DNA of 64,000 nt, taken from Rummeliibacillus suwonensis. Lineage in GTDB: Bacteria; Bacillota; Bacilli; Bacillales_A; Planococcaceae. Of this stretch, positions 52,331 to 62,495 are shown in pieces; the first letter of the stretch is position 1, and each line of letters starts with the position of its first letter. The stretch is taken from the NCBI RefSeq assembly GCF_007896435.1, contig NZ_VCBL01000001.1, positions 291,994-355,993 on the forward strand, in the 5' to 3' direction. The notes under the pieces were generated by a model that saw only the letters and a program-made list of their open reading frames with translations, was not told the origin of the DNA and did no database searches. The position numbers and the translations under genes are program-made.

Positions 52331-53521
52331 TTATTTTTCAATATCAATTAAGTAATGATTAATAATACTTAAAAAAGTAGCTCCAATATTAAGTAATGCT
52401 TTTTCATCAAAATCAAAATTAGGGTGGTGATGTGGAAATTGAGTAGCTGGATCGTCATTATGTGCGCCAACATGGAAATAAGCACCTGGACGCTTTTGTA
52501 AATAATAAGCAAAGTCTTCTGCGCCGAGTACTGCTTGTTTATGGATAAAGGAATCTTGTCCAAATTGCTTTTTAATTAAGTTTTCGACAAGTCTCGTTTC
52601 TTTTTCAGGGTTGATCAGTACAGGGTAGCCGTGCAAATATTCTAAATCATAATCAACATGATTAGCTATTTTTAGTCCCTCTAAAATAGCACGAATTTCC
52701 TCCTCGATTTGCACACGAACATCTTTATTCAATGCACGAACGGTACCCTCTAATTCTGCTGTATCTGCAATGACGTTAAATGCATTTCCTGCATGTATAC
52801 TGCCAACAGTTACAACGGCCGCCTCTGTTGGGTTGATGCGACGACTGACAATTTGTTGTAGCTGTTGAACGAGTTGAGTAATAGCAACGATCGAATCTTT
52901 TGTTTCATGTGGTCTTGCGCCATGTCCACCTTTGCCCAAGATCGTGACTTTAAATGCATCGACAGAAGCCATTGAGGCCCCAGTACGAGTTGCAAGTTTA
53001 CCAATAGGAAATTCAGTCGCTAAATGTGCTCCAAAAACATAGTCAACGTCATTTAAAACGCCATCCTCAATCATAAATTTTGCTCCACCAGGTGGTTTCT
53101 CCTCAGCATGTTGGAAAATGACTTTGACCGTCCCATGTAAATATTTTTTATGTTTTTGTAGGACTTTACTGACTGCAAGTAGGGAAGCAGTATGCCCATC
53201 ATGTCCACATGCATGCATAATACCAGATACTGTTGATTTATAAGGAACATCTTTTTGATCGTGGATAGGAAGTGCATCGAAATCAGCTCGTAATGCAATG
53301 GTTTTTCCGGGATGCTCACCATGGATAATACCAACTACTCCACGGCCTCCAATATTTTCTTGTACCTCAATATCATATTCTCGTAGATGCGTCGCGATAA
53401 ACTGGGGTGTTTCCTTTTCTTCAAATGATAATTCAGGATGTTGATGTAAATAACGACGATTCTGAACGATTTCACCGAATTGGTTATGTAAATCATCAAC
53501 TAAATCATTTAAGTAAGTCAT
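52331..53521 (-). CDS. M20-family amidohydrolase (HipO/YxeP-type)
   Basis: 396 residues from ATG 53521 (AAAGAAG upstream; GTG 53530 is less likely). M20D signatures are HQHPELSFEEKETP near 34, RADFDALPI (about 82), MHACGHDGHTASLLAVS (about 107) with metal ligands Cys/His, FQHAEEKPPGGAKFM (about 140) with catalytic Glu, and HGYPVLINPE near 299. Members deacylate N-acyl amino acids, hippurate or N-acetylcysteine derivatives. The nearby cystine and sulfur genes make an S-substituted cysteine substrate possible (inference). Confidence 0.9.
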   Translation of the reverse strand: MTYLNDLVDDLHNQFGEIVQNRRYLHQHPELSFEEKETPQFIATHLREYDIEVQENIGGRGVVGIIHGEHPGKTIALRADFDALPIHDQKDVPYKSTVSGIMHACGHDGHTASLLAVSKVLQKHKKYLHGTVKVIFQHAEEKPPGGAKFMIEDGVLNDVDYVFGAHLATEFPIGKLATRTGASMASVDAFKVTILGKGGHGARPHETKDSIVAITQLVQQLQQIVSRRINPTEAAVVTVGSIHAGNAFNVIADTAELEGTVRALNKDVRVQIEEEIRAILEGLKIANHVDYDLEYLHGYPVLINPEKETRLVENLIKKQFGQDSFIHKQAVLGAEDFAYYLQKRPGAYFHVGAHNDDPATQFPHHHPNFDFDEKALLNIGATFLSIINHYLIDIEK

Positions 53522-53854
53522 CAAAGTCACTTCTTTCTTAAAACATAGTAATTTTATAGGTTTTATTTAGATTCTACTTTATAATCCTGTTAAAATCAAT
53601 GAAAATTTAAATAGATAAAATAGAGAGAAATTACTTAGATCTTTCCTAAATCATAGTGTAGTTTTTGTCAGAGCAAATAAAATTGAAAAAAGGAGCGAAT
53701 AACGACGCCAAGAGAGCGAATAAAGTCTGCAAAATAGGCTGAGATATTTTTACTTGGAGGTGTCTAATAGTAGTTGGAATTTTCTGATTGTTATATAATG
53801 TAAAATAATTATTATCAAGAAAAGGTCAATAATAAAAAATAATAAGGACAGGGT
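53522..53854. other. Gene-free stretch
   Basis: It contains two GAGCGAATAA words (53694 and 53713) of unknown meaning. No frame or strong hairpin. Confidence 0.4.
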
Positions 53855-54385
53855 GTGCATGGAGTGGGAATTAGAAGAGCAAATATTGAGGATGCAGATG
53901 GTATTGCTAAAGCTCACGTTGATAGTTGGAAAACGACTTATAAGGGAATAATTCCAGATGATTTTTTAAATGGTTTATCTTATGAAGATAGAACAGAACT
54001 TTGGAAACAAAACATAATTAGAGAAGACAATTATGTAATTATAGTTGAAAATGCACAAGGAAAAATCGTTGGTTTTGCTGATGCGTGGAAAAGAGAAACA
54101 AACATTGAAGAAAACACATGTGATTTAACCTCAATTTATTTGTTAGAGGAATATCAAGGAATAGGTATTGGAAGAGCCTTAATGAAAGAATTATTCATTC
54201 ATTTTAAAAAAATGGGTTATTCAAAGATTTTCGTCGACGTTTTAGAAGATAATAAAACAAAATATTTTTATGAATATTATGGTGCGAAATTTATAAAAAA
54301 TGTTCAGATAAAAATTGGCGGAAAAGTATTAGATGAATCCAAATATGAATGGCATTCCGTCGATGATATACTTGCGAAACTGTAA
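53855..54385 (+). CDS. GNAT-family N-acetyltransferase
   Basis: 176 residues from GTG 53855 (AAGGACAGG upstream). RRANIEDADGIAKAHVDSWK opening, DLTSIYLLEEYQGIGIGRAL, then MKEL (acetyl-CoA loop, about 87-110), and KYFYEYYGAKFI near 136. It belongs to the broad group with Bacillus YkkB- or PaiA-like sequences. The substrate is unknown. It stands alone and ends before a strong bidirectional hairpin. Confidence 0.86.
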   Translation: MHGVGIRRANIEDADGIAKAHVDSWKTTYKGIIPDDFLNGLSYEDRTELWKQNIIREDNYVIIVENAQGKIVGFADAWKRETNIEENTCDLTSIYLLEEYQGIGIGRALMKELFIHFKKMGYSKIFVDVLEDNKTKYFYEYYGAKFIKNVQIKIGGKVLDESKYEWHSVDDILAKL

Positions 54386-54500
54386 ATATGACTGTAGATC
54401 GAGAAGAAGTTTAATAATTTGTAATTCAAATAAAGTGATATATTTGTGAAATATTACTATCGTTCAACTATTTAGCAATTCAATAGAAATGAAAGAAAAT

Positions 54501-54545
54501 AAAAATGTACGTCACTAAATTGAATTTAGTCATGTACATTTTTAT
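54501..54545. terminator. Bidirectional terminator
   Basis: AAAAATGTAC with ACTAAATT faces AATTTAGT with GTACATTTTT, a near-perfect stem with T-runs on both strands. It lies between the converging GNAT and acyl-CoA-dehydrogenase-like genes. Confidence 0.9.
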
Positions 54546-54641
54546 AATATCTATAACATTATAAACAAGTTATCGTGTAATAAACTATCAAGTATTTTAG
54601 TAATCTATTTCATCCACTTGTAGAGACGGACCTCAACATTT

Positions 54642-55805
54642 TTAATGTGCTTCTCCAAGTGCTCGTTTTGCTAGCTTGGCAATCGTCATATCATCCATCG
54701 GTGGATTATGAAGACCAGCGCGAACATCTCGGTAATAACGACTTAATGGGTTGCTTGTTTGCAAGCTTTTAGCACCTACAATCCGCATAGCAAGGTCGAC
54801 AATTTCAATGGCGCTGTTGACAACGATATATTTCGCTGCACCTAATTCATCTGTAATCGTTGCATGGGTAGCGGGATCCTCGAACTTACTTGCCACGCTA
54901 TATAGAAAATGACGCGCATTCAGTAATTTTAATTCGATTAATCCAATTTTTTCTTGTACATGCGGTAGTTCAGCTATAGGGCCAGGCAAACTGTTTGGTG
55001 AATAAGTGTTTGCAAAATGCAGTGCGTAATCGCGAGCTGCCTGTGCAATACCTAAATAGACGGCAGGAATATGCAATACCCAGCCATTAACGTTGTTGCC
55101 TCGTGGACCATCATTTATTTCTACTAATGCATCTTTGGGCAAGACGATATGATCTAGCACTAGATCGTGGCTTGCCGTACCACGCATTGATAGTACATCC
55201 CAATTTTCTTCGATTGAAACTCCCTTTGTATGACTAGGAATTAAAAAGAAGCCAACTGTATTTTTTTCTTCGATCCAAGCAGCTGTTAAAAAGTGTGTTA
55301 GTGCATAAGAAAGTGTCGTAAAGCTTTTTCGCCCAGTAATATGCCATTTACCATCAATGAGTTCGGCATTTGTGCCGGGACGTCCCCCTCGTGTAGGGCT
55401 TCCTGTAATCGCTTCACTAACGGCACGATTCACAAGTGCATGGTCATTGACAATTTCTTTTGCAAATTGCTTCAAATGTTCTTCAGACCATATTTTTTTT
55501 TCATAAATTTCTCCTACCACGCTAAGTTGCCAGCCGATAGCAAGAGCGGTCGCACCGTCAAAGCTTGCAAGAGTTTCCTGAAAAAGAATCATGTCGTAAA
55601 TACCGAAGCCTTTACCGCCGTATTCTTTTGGTAGGGTTAATTGATTGTATTGGATGGATGATAAATCTTTGAAATTATCTAAAGGAAATGTGTTTTCACG
55701 ATCGGCATATTCTCCACGTTGTTGGATGGCTTCTTTTAATGAATTTAATTGATCGATAACATGTTGCTGTTCACTGTTTTGAATAAAATTTTTTAGTGCA
55801 CTCAT
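54642..55805 (-). CDS. Acyl-CoA-dehydrogenase-fold flavoprotein (DszC/SfnB-like)
   Basis: 387 residues from ATG 55805 (GAGGGGC upstream; TTG 55820 is unlikely). Full acyl-CoA dehydrogenase fold: LTLPKEYGGKGFGIYD (about 58), SEAITGSPTRGGRPGT (about 134), WHITGRKSFTTLS (about 159), LSMRGTASHDLVLD (about 205). Such proteins near sulfur transporters are often FMNH2-dependent sulfur monooxygenases (DszC, SfnB) rather than true dehydrogenases. It is divergent from the amino-acid transporter, supporting organosulfur use. The reaction is unproven. Confidence 0.83.
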   Translation of the reverse strand: MSALKNFIQNSEQQHVIDQLNSLKEAIQQRGEYADRENTFPLDNFKDLSSIQYNQLTLPKEYGGKGFGIYDMILFQETLASFDGATALAIGWQLSVVGEIYEKKIWSEEHLKQFAKEIVNDHALVNRAVSEAITGSPTRGGRPGTNAELIDGKWHITGRKSFTTLSYALTHFLTAAWIEEKNTVGFFLIPSHTKGVSIEENWDVLSMRGTASHDLVLDHIVLPKDALVEINDGPRGNNVNGWVLHIPAVYLGIAQAARDYALHFANTYSPNSLPGPIAELPHVQEKIGLIELKLLNARHFLYSVASKFEDPATHATITDELGAAKYIVVNSAIEIVDLAMRIVGAKSLQTSNPLSRYYRDVRAGLHNPPMDDMTIAKLAKRALGEAH

Positions 55806-55994
55806 TCTACAGCCCCTCAATCCTTAGTTTTTATATAAGAATTATAATACAAGTAATTGTGTAAAAAATCTATAAATGTGACGAAAAAGGAAAACAAAAC
55901 ATACTTTACAGGTATGAATTGTTGTGTTAGATTATCGTTATATTTAAAAAAATAAAACTTTTATATAAATGCTTTAGGGGGGATGGCTTGCATC

Positions 55995-56750
55995 ATGATT
56001 AAACTGAACGGTATATATAAGAAATTTAAAGATCACGAAGTATTAAAGGGGATTGATTTAAAAGTTAAAAAGGGAGATGTTTTAACGATTATTGGTCCAT
56101 CAGGTTCAGGAAAAACGACATTTTTACGTTGTATTAATTTTTTGGAGAAGCCTGATCATGGGACGATTCAAATTGGAGAAAAACTTGTTATTGATGCACA
56201 TAAACCTTCTAAACGTGATATTCTCCAACTTCGCAGGCAAACAGCGATGGTTTTTCAAAATTACAATCTATTTCAAAATAAAACAGTGCTTGAAAATATA
56301 ACGGAGGGTTTGATCGTTTCACAGAAGAAAAAGAAGAGTGAAGCGATCCAAATAGCGGAAAGCCTTCTAAAAAAGGTAGGTTTATCTGAAAAAAGAGATG
56401 AATTTCCATCTAGTTTATCTGGTGGACAACAGCAACGCGTTGGAATAGCGCGAGCCTTAGCATTAAATCCAGATGTCATTTTGTTTGATGAACCTACTTC
56501 CGCACTCGATCCGGAGATGGTTGGCGAGGTGCTAACTTTGATGAAGGAAATTGCACGCGAAGGGATTACGATGATTATCGTAACACATGAAATTGATTTT
56601 GCTCGTGAAGTGTCTAATCATGTGGTCTTCATGGAAGGTGGTCATATCGTAGAAGAGGGGACGCCGGAAGAAGTCATCCTTCATCCAACAAAAGAAAGAA
56701 CGAAGCAGTTTTTGCGTCGATTAAATAAAGAACCGGAATTTGTAATATAA
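55995..56750 (+). CDS. Polar amino-acid ABC ATPase (TcyC/TcyN-like, probably cystine)
   Basis: 251 residues from ATG 55995, which has GGGGGG about 12 bases upstream. ATG 55983 abuts the G-run with no spacing. Walker [10 protein letters not shown] (about 34-42), Q-loop VFQNYNLF, signature [15 protein letters not shown] (about 139), Walker [15 protein letters not shown] and switch His in VTHEIDF. It is the first of four genes (ATPase, lipoprotein, two permeases). Confidence 0.9.
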   Translation: MIKLNGIYKKFKDHEVLKGIDLKVKKGDVLTIIGPSGSGKTTFLRCINFLEKPDHGTIQIGEKLVIDAHKPSKRDILQLRRQTAMVFQNYNLFQNKTVLENITEGLIVSQKKKKSEAIQIAESLLKKVGLSEKRDEFPSSLSGGQQQRVGIARALALNPDVILFDEPTSALDPEMVGEVLTLMKEIAREGITMIIVTHEIDFAREVSNHVVFMEGGHIVEEGTPEEVILHPTKERTKQFLRRLNKEPEFVI

Positions 56751-56770
56751 CATTTAGGGAGATGAATAGC

Positions 56771-57640
56771 ATGAAATTAAAAAAATTAGGTACATTGGTA
56801 GCGGCGTTTGGGTTGACAGCGAGTTTATTAGCAGCATGTGGCTCTTCAAGTTCTTCAGATGGCGCTGAGAAAGAGAAAAATGGTAAAGAGATTGTGAAAG
56901 TAGCATTGAGCGATGAAGTAAATCCTCCATTTTTATATACAGATGACAATAACAAAGCAGTTGGCTATGACATTGATTATTTAAACGAAATTGAGAAAAA
57001 ATTAGGAGATAAATATGAATTTAAATACCAATTTGGTGAAGAGGAAAGTAATTTAATAGGTGTTAGTACAAATAAATTCGACTTCGCGATCAACTGGTTC
57101 TTTAAAAATCCAGAACGTGAAGCAAAATTCTTATATGGTGATCCAGAGTATGGTTACTCACTTACAGCGCTTATTACACGTAAAGATACAAACGATATTA
57201 AAACCTTTGAAGATCTTAAAGGTAAAAAATTAGCACCAATGGCACCAAGCGGCGGTTTACGAACCATCTTAAATAATTATAATGAACAACATCCTGATAA
57301 AGCGGTAAAGATCGAAACAATCGAACAACCATCCAATGCGGATAATTTAAAAGGTCTTGCTGAAGGAAAATATGATGCCGTATTTCTAAACGTTTCAACA
57401 TTTAATGCAGTACAAAAAGAGTTGAATTTAGATATTAAAGTTGGTGGGATCATTTCAAAGGAACCTATTTATATCGTCTATAACAAAAAGAATGAAAAAA
57501 TACAAAAAGATATCAACGAAGCAACAAAGGAACTTCAAGAAGACGGTACATTATCTAAATTAGCTACAAAATGGTTCGATGTCGACTTCTTTAAAGATTT
57601 AGATTATATCAATCAAAAACAATATAAGTTTGGAAACTAG
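56771..57640 (+). CDS. Amino-acid ABC substrate-binding lipoprotein (cystine-type)
   Basis: 289 residues from ATG 56771 (AGGGAG about 10 bases upstream; ATG 56762 is too close). Lipobox SLLAAC with Cys23. SBP family 3 fold: VALSDEVNPPFLYTDDNNKA, VGYDIDYLNEIEKKLG, and KFDFAINWFFKNPEREAKFL. It most resembles TcyJ/TcyK/TcyA-type cystine binders. The ligand is inferred, partly from the divergent sulfur flavoprotein. Confidence 0.85.
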   Translation: MKLKKLGTLVAAFGLTASLLAACGSSSSSDGAEKEKNGKEIVKVALSDEVNPPFLYTDDNNKAVGYDIDYLNEIEKKLGDKYEFKYQFGEEESNLIGVSTNKFDFAINWFFKNPEREAKFLYGDPEYGYSLTALITRKDTNDIKTFEDLKGKKLAPMAPSGGLRTILNNYNEQHPDKAVKIETIEQPSNADNLKGLAEGKYDAVFLNVSTFNAVQKELNLDIKVGGIISKEPIYIVYNKKNEKIQKDINEATKELQEDGTLSKLATKWFDVDFFKDLDYINQKQYKFGN

Positions 57641-57670
57641 TTTCATCAATTATCAAGAAGGGAGCAGCAT

Positions 57671-58372
57671 ATGGATTCTTCTATACATGAGTGGGGAACG
57701 TTGTTTCAACAAGTGCTATCGCGACTACCATTAACATTATTAATGTTAGTCGCTTCACTAATGGTGGGATTATTCCTTGGTACCTTGATTGCCGTAATAC
57801 GTATTCGTAAAATACCTGTATTGCATCAACTAATGGCGATCTTTATTTCATTTTCACGTTGTACACCTCTTCTCGTTCAGTTATTCCTAATCTATTTTGG
57901 TTTGCCACAATTATTATCAGCGTTTGGGATCTATATTAATGATGTTGCACCATTGATCTTTGCAATCGCTACATTTTCGCTACATATTTCCGCTTATTTA
58001 GCAGAGGTTATTCGTTCAGCATATATTGCGGTGGGAGAAGATCAGCTAGAGGCTTGCTATAGCGTTGGAATGACCTATTCGCAGGCTCTTCGTCGTGTGA
58101 TTTTGCCGCAAGCGTTTGTTTTGGCTTTACCCAATATGGGCAATACGATCATTGAGTTGTTAAAAGATACAGTGCTTGCTTTTACTATTGGTGTGGTAGA
58201 TATCATGGGGCAAGTTCGGATCATTATAGGGAATAACTATGGTTTAGGTATGTTCCAGGTGTATGTAGTCATTTCCATTGTGTATTGGGGAACATGCGCT
58301 TTCATTGAAGTGATTATTCATCAATTAGAGAAGCACTTTAAAAAAGGGCGTATAAATGTAGCGAAATCTTAG
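57671..58372 (+). CDS. Amino-acid ABC permease, first of pair
   Basis: 233 residues, HisM/TcyL class. Several transmembrane helices, RCTPLLVQLFLIYFGLPQ (about 57-74) and the coupling loop EACYSVGMTYSQALRRVILP (about 133-152). GAAGGGAG precedes the ATG. It pairs with the next permease to form the heterodimeric channel. Confidence 0.92.
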   Translation: MDSSIHEWGTLFQQVLSRLPLTLLMLVASLMVGLFLGTLIAVIRIRKIPVLHQLMAIFISFSRCTPLLVQLFLIYFGLPQLLSAFGIYINDVAPLIFAIATFSLHISAYLAEVIRSAYIAVGEDQLEACYSVGMTYSQALRRVILPQAFVLALPNMGNTIIELLKDTVLAFTIGVVDIMGQVRIIIGNNYGLGMFQVYVVISIVYWGTCAFIEVIIHQLEKHFKKGRINVAKS

Positions 58373-58384
58373 GGGAGGAATGAC

Positions 58385-59107
58385 ATGACAGTTTTTAACA
58401 TACAATTCGCGATCGAGCATTTTCCTGAGGTTTTGAAAGGCGTACCCATTACATTATCGATCGCGGCGGTATCCATCATCATTGGTTCTGTTATTGGGTT
58501 AGGACTAGCTTTAACGCGTGTTTATAAAGTCCCTTTTCTTCAGCAGCTAACAATTGTCTATGTATCTTTTATTCGGGGGACCCCGTTGCTCGTACAATTA
58601 TATGTATTTTTCTATGGAGTACCAGAATTATTGGATTGGGTGAACAAAACATTCACAACAACGTGGAATGCGGACAATATTTCGCCTATGTGGTATGCGT
58701 TTATGGTTTATTCCATGAATGCAGCTGCTTATACAACGGAAATTTTTAGAGCAGCTATCAATTCAATTGCGGTTGGACAAATGGAAGCGTGCCATAGTGT
58801 AGGAATGACGACTTGGCAAGGTTTGAGAAGAGTCATCTTCCCACAAATGTTTGAAATGGCATTGCCGAATATGGGGAATATCTTTATCAACTTGATCAAA
58901 TCAACTTCACTTGCTTTTGCGGTAAAAGTAGTTGAAATTATGGCAATTTCCAAAATGATTGCGAACCAAGGCTACAACTTCTTAGAAATGTATTCCGTTG
59001 CGACGATTATCTATTGGATTATTTGTTTACTCCTAGAACTTCTATTCTACTATTTAGAAAAAAATGTAGGCAAACATAGAAGAAAAACAGCTGCTGTAGC
59101 CAATTAA
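58385..59107 (+). CDS. Amino-acid ABC permease, second of pair
   Basis: 240 residues, same family: RGTPLLVQLYVFFYGVPE (about 60-77), EACHSVGMTTWQGLRRVIFP (about 137-156) and a late NIFINLIKSTSLAF segment. GGGAGGA precedes the ATG. It ends the operon, followed by a terminator. Confidence 0.92.
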   Translation: MTVFNIQFAIEHFPEVLKGVPITLSIAAVSIIIGSVIGLGLALTRVYKVPFLQQLTIVYVSFIRGTPLLVQLYVFFYGVPELLDWVNKTFTTTWNADNISPMWYAFMVYSMNAAAYTTEIFRAAINSIAVGQMEACHSVGMTTWQGLRRVIFPQMFEMALPNMGNIFINLIKSTSLAFAVKVVEIMAISKMIANQGYNFLEMYSVATIIYWIICLLLELLFYYLEKNVGKHRRKTAAVAN

Positions 59108-59164
59108 AAATGTTGATGGTAGTTGAAGGATACTAACACTTAGTATTGAATCATCTAAATATAT

Positions 59165-59220
59165 AAAAAGAAGAATGCATTTAATGGATTTCCATTTAAC
59201 ATGCATTCTTCTTTTCTTTT
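59165..59220 (+). terminator. Terminator after the amino-acid transporter operon
   Basis: AGAAGAATGCAT pairs perfectly with ATGCATTCTTCT, followed by TTTCTTTT. The loop itself contains AATGGA/TCCATT. Confidence 0.9.
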
Positions 59221-59299
59221 CAAAGAGGTATAAAATTTATCCTATTCAATATCGTATGATATAACTAAATTTTCTTTAGAGATTATTAATTTTTTACAG

Positions 59300-59543
59300 G
59301 TGCATTGATTAGGAAGAAATTAGGGGATATATTTGACATAATCCTCAAAAAACATGTATTTTTAGCTCCACTATGTAGATTGGAGCGGAGGTTTGCTCGA
59401 GTCCTCAAAAATACATGCGCATTTCCTCCATGCGATGTCGATTCAATGAAGTCAATTCAATGTCCCACAGGAAAGCGAGCAATCCGTAGCGGAACTCAAC
59501 GAATTCTTCCTGTTTTTTATGGACGAAATTGGATAATCAACAC
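59300..59543 (+). repeat. Family B element, diverged (B5)
   Basis: Left end GTGCATTGATT is degenerate; right end AATTGGATAATCAACAC is intact. GATTGGAGCGGAG faces CCGTAGCGG. The centre (TGCGCATTTCCTCCATGCG) is shared with B6 rather than B2. Confidence 0.72.
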
Positions 59544-59658
59544 ATTATTTTTCTATATATATTATACCATATTTGTAAATTGATTAATAGACTGTTCATT
59601 TCCCGCCACGGGCACTATGATGTAGAATACAAGCCAAAACTAAAGGGGTGCACATGGG

Positions 59659-61974
59659 ATGGAATATATGAATAATCATTTCAGTGAAGAACATTATTTG
59701 GAACATTGTTTAAAAGTACTTCATCATGAGCTTGAACGATTGGAACGGAATTCTAGTCTCTACAGAACTCAAGTCATCGGTTTGAAAAAGAACTTTTGGG
59801 AAGATGTGAAAGTTAATGTAGATTCTGCAGAAGACGCCTTGGAAACATCTATCAGTATCAAGCAGCAGGCAGAGTTACTGTCTGAACGTGAAAGAAATGA
59901 TGAACGCATAAAAAAACGAATCCATTTGTTAACACGCTTAACCGATTCCCCTTATTTTGCACGAATCGATTTTTTACAGCGTGGACAAAAAAACCCTTTG
60001 AAAGTCTATATAGGCATTTCTACATTAATGGATGAAAAAGAGGATCATATACTCATCTATGATTGGCGAGCTCCTATTTCAAGTATGTTTTATGATGCGC
60101 TACCTGGTGCTGCAAGCTACGATTCCATAGATGGAACGATTCATGGTGAAATGTTATTAAAACGGCAATTTATCATAAAGAACGGTAAATTGCACACTAT
60201 GTTTGATACAGGAATAGCTATTGAAGATACGATTTTAAAAGAGATGCTTAGTCAAAATGCGAGTGAACATATGCGCACGATTGTTACAACGATTCAAAAG
60301 GAGCAAAATAAAATCGTTCGTCATATGAAAACCCCTTATGTAATCGTTGATGGTGTAGCGGGAAGCGGAAAAACTGCTGTTGCATTGCAGAGAGTCGCTT
60401 ATTTATTGTACCGATATCGAGATCAGCTAACAGCAGATCAAATTTTACTGATTTCTCCTAATCAATTGTTTAATCGTTATATCAATAATGTATTACCAGA
60501 TTTAGGGGAAGAAAATATGCAACAGTTAACTTTCTGGGAATATATAGAAAAGAATATAGGGAGTCAATATGAATTAGAACACCCCTATCAGCAGTTAGAA
60601 ACGATGTTATCTGAGCAAAATGAACAAATTTATAGAAATAGATTACAAATGATCACTTATAAAGCAAGCCTTCATTTTCAACATCTTTTAGATGCCTATG
60701 TCTCATTGCTTTCAGAACAAGGTATGCAATTTAAAAATATTATTTTTCGTGGTGAAAAACTAATCAGTGCGGAGCAGATCAAACATTATTTTTATTCACT
60801 TGATCGTACTATATCCATTCCAAATCGTTTGCAGCTTGTGAAAGAATGGTTATTGAAGGAGATTGTGAAAAAAGAAAAAATAGAGAGAACAAAAGAATGG
60901 GTGGAAGAAAAAAGCGATTTATTAGACACAGAAGATTATACAAAGACGTACAGAGAATTGTTGCAGGAGGGGAAATTTACAGAAAACTCCTTTGATGATT
61001 TTGAACAAGAACGCGCAAAGTTAGCCATTCAAATTGTAAAAAAACATTTCAAACCCATAAAGCAAGCGATCCAACGTTTAAAATTTGTAAATGTCTTTCG
61101 ATTGTACAGTCAATTATTTCAGCTCAATGAAAGCATGCAACAAAAGTTACCGTGTGATTTTCCTGAAAATTGGGAGATGATTTGCAGGGAATCGAGCATT
61201 TCATTAAAAAAACGTAATATTTTGTATGAAGATGCTACACCATTTTTATATTTGCAGGATAAAATTGAAGGAAAACGTATAAATCCATATATCCGCCATG
61301 TTGTCATCGATGAAGCACAGGATTATTCACCTTTTCAATTATATGTTTTAAAACAGTTATTTCCCTATGCACATATGACGATTTTAGGCGATCATCATCA
61401 AACGATTCATCCGCATACATTTCAAAACCCGTCCCTATTGGCACCTGAATTATATGGCAGCGGTGTTGAAAAGATGACGCTAAATAAAAGTTATCGCTCA
61501 ACAAAACAAATCACACATTTAACATCTAGTATTTTACGACATAAAAAGGAAATTCAGTCATTCAATCGAGACGGAAAACGCCCAACATTGAATGTTGTGT
61601 CAGACGAACACCAACTGGTTCAGCAACTAGTGAAACGCATCCAAGATTTAAAGAAAAATTATGAAACAATCGCGGTGATTTGTAAAACAGCGGAGGAATG
61701 TAAAAAAGTATATCCAAAATTACAACAATATATGGATATAAAATTAATCGACTACAAAACGACACAATATCAAAAAAGTATTGTGTTGCTACCCGTTTAT
61801 ATGGCGAAAGGAATTGAATTTGATGCGGTATTGATTTGGGATGCATCTGCCACAAATTATCAAAAAGAAATGGAGAGAAATTATTTCTATACAGCATGTT
61901 CAAGGGCCATGCATGAGCTTCATATTTATGCGTTAGGAGAAATGACGAAATTCCTTGAAAATGATATCGAATAG
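59659..61974 (+). CDS. helD: HelD-type superfamily-1 helicase (RNA polymerase recycling factor)
   Basis: 771 residues, the usual HelD length. An N-terminal coiled segment (about 1-90) inserts into the RNA polymerase secondary channel in known HelD proteins. Walker A GVAGSGKTAVALQR lies at about 232-245. A helicase core has IDEAQDYSPFQLYVLKQLFP (about 551, Walker B-like DEAQD), a GDHHQTIHPHTF motif (about 575) and motif VI-like YTACSRAMHEL near 748. It frees stalled RNA polymerase from DNA. AAAGGGGTG lies upstream of the ATG. Monocistronic. Confidence 0.93.
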   Translation: MEYMNNHFSEEHYLEHCLKVLHHELERLERNSSLYRTQVIGLKKNFWEDVKVNVDSAEDALETSISIKQQAELLSERERNDERIKKRIHLLTRLTDSPYFARIDFLQRGQKNPLKVYIGISTLMDEKEDHILIYDWRAPISSMFYDALPGAASYDSIDGTIHGEMLLKRQFIIKNGKLHTMFDTGIAIEDTILKEMLSQNASEHMRTIVTTIQKEQNKIVRHMKTPYVIVDGVAGSGKTAVALQRVAYLLYRYRDQLTADQILLISPNQLFNRYINNVLPDLGEENMQQLTFWEYIEKNIGSQYELEHPYQQLETMLSEQNEQIYRNRLQMITYKASLHFQHLLDAYVSLLSEQGMQFKNIIFRGEKLISAEQIKHYFYSLDRTISIPNRLQLVKEWLLKEIVKKEKIERTKEWVEEKSDLLDTEDYTKTYRELLQEGKFTENSFDDFEQERAKLAIQIVKKHFKPIKQAIQRLKFVNVFRLYSQLFQLNESMQQKLPCDFPENWEMICRESSISLKKRNILYEDATPFLYLQDKIEGKRINPYIRHVVIDEAQDYSPFQLYVLKQLFPYAHMTILGDHHQTIHPHTFQNPSLLAPELYGSGVEKMTLNKSYRSTKQITHLTSSILRHKKEIQSFNRDGKRPTLNVVSDEHQLVQQLVKRIQDLKKNYETIAVICKTAEECKKVYPKLQQYMDIKLIDYKTTQYQKSIVLLPVYMAKGIEFDAVLIWDASATNYQKEMERNYFYTACSRAMHELHIYALGEMTKFLENDIE

Positions 61975-62153
61975 ATCTCGTGATTTCAGATTTAGCATAC
62001 AGCTCAAATCTTTACACGCTCTATTTTGCTTGAATCAAGAGGAATCAATGAACAGATCCCAAAAGATTAGAGCACCCTTTTCTTTGATGTGCAAAGGTAT
62101 GAAAGATTTAAGTCTGCTTTCTGCCTTACAATAACGATTATTGGAACGATTCG

Positions 62154-62181
62154 AAACAGTGTCAAAAGACACTGTTTTTTT
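62154..62181 (+). terminator. Terminator
   Basis: AACAGTGTC pairs with GACACTGTT across AAAA, followed by TTTTTT. It lies 180 bases past the helD stop. Confidence 0.9.
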
Positions 62182-62495
62182 ATGTGGAAAACCGTAAAAG
62201 GTCCATTAACCCAATGGCTAGGGCCTTTGCTAAGCCATTTGGAGGGGACGTTAAATTTCCTATGTTCTAAAATTGAAGAAATGAATGGAATCAAAGAATT
62301 TGTAATAGGGTTGTATGATGACATCTTTCGGATTCAGTTATTATGGAATTCTTTTAACAGCGATATTGTTTTTTGATGTGAAGATAGGTTATAATGATAA
62401 CGAAAAACAGTTCAATATGGAACTATTTAAAAAAGAACAATACAAAAATCATAATTTTATAAATGAACAATATAATTAAAAAGGATGTGTTAGCA
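62182..62495. other. Stretch with one unsupported frame
   Basis: An open frame follows the terminator (from ATG 62182: MWKTVKGPLTQWLGPLLSHL to NSFNSDIVF, 64 residues, stop at 62376). It has no ribosome site and no family I recognise, so I do not call it a gene. Confidence 0.3.

Noticed and set aside
59305-59583. 92-codon + frame between the transporter and helD
   Set aside because: It lies entirely within family B element B5.
62089-62376. 95-codon + frame after helD
   Set aside because: It reads through a strong terminator hairpin and has no ribosome site. The shorter version from 62182 is only noted as unsupported.
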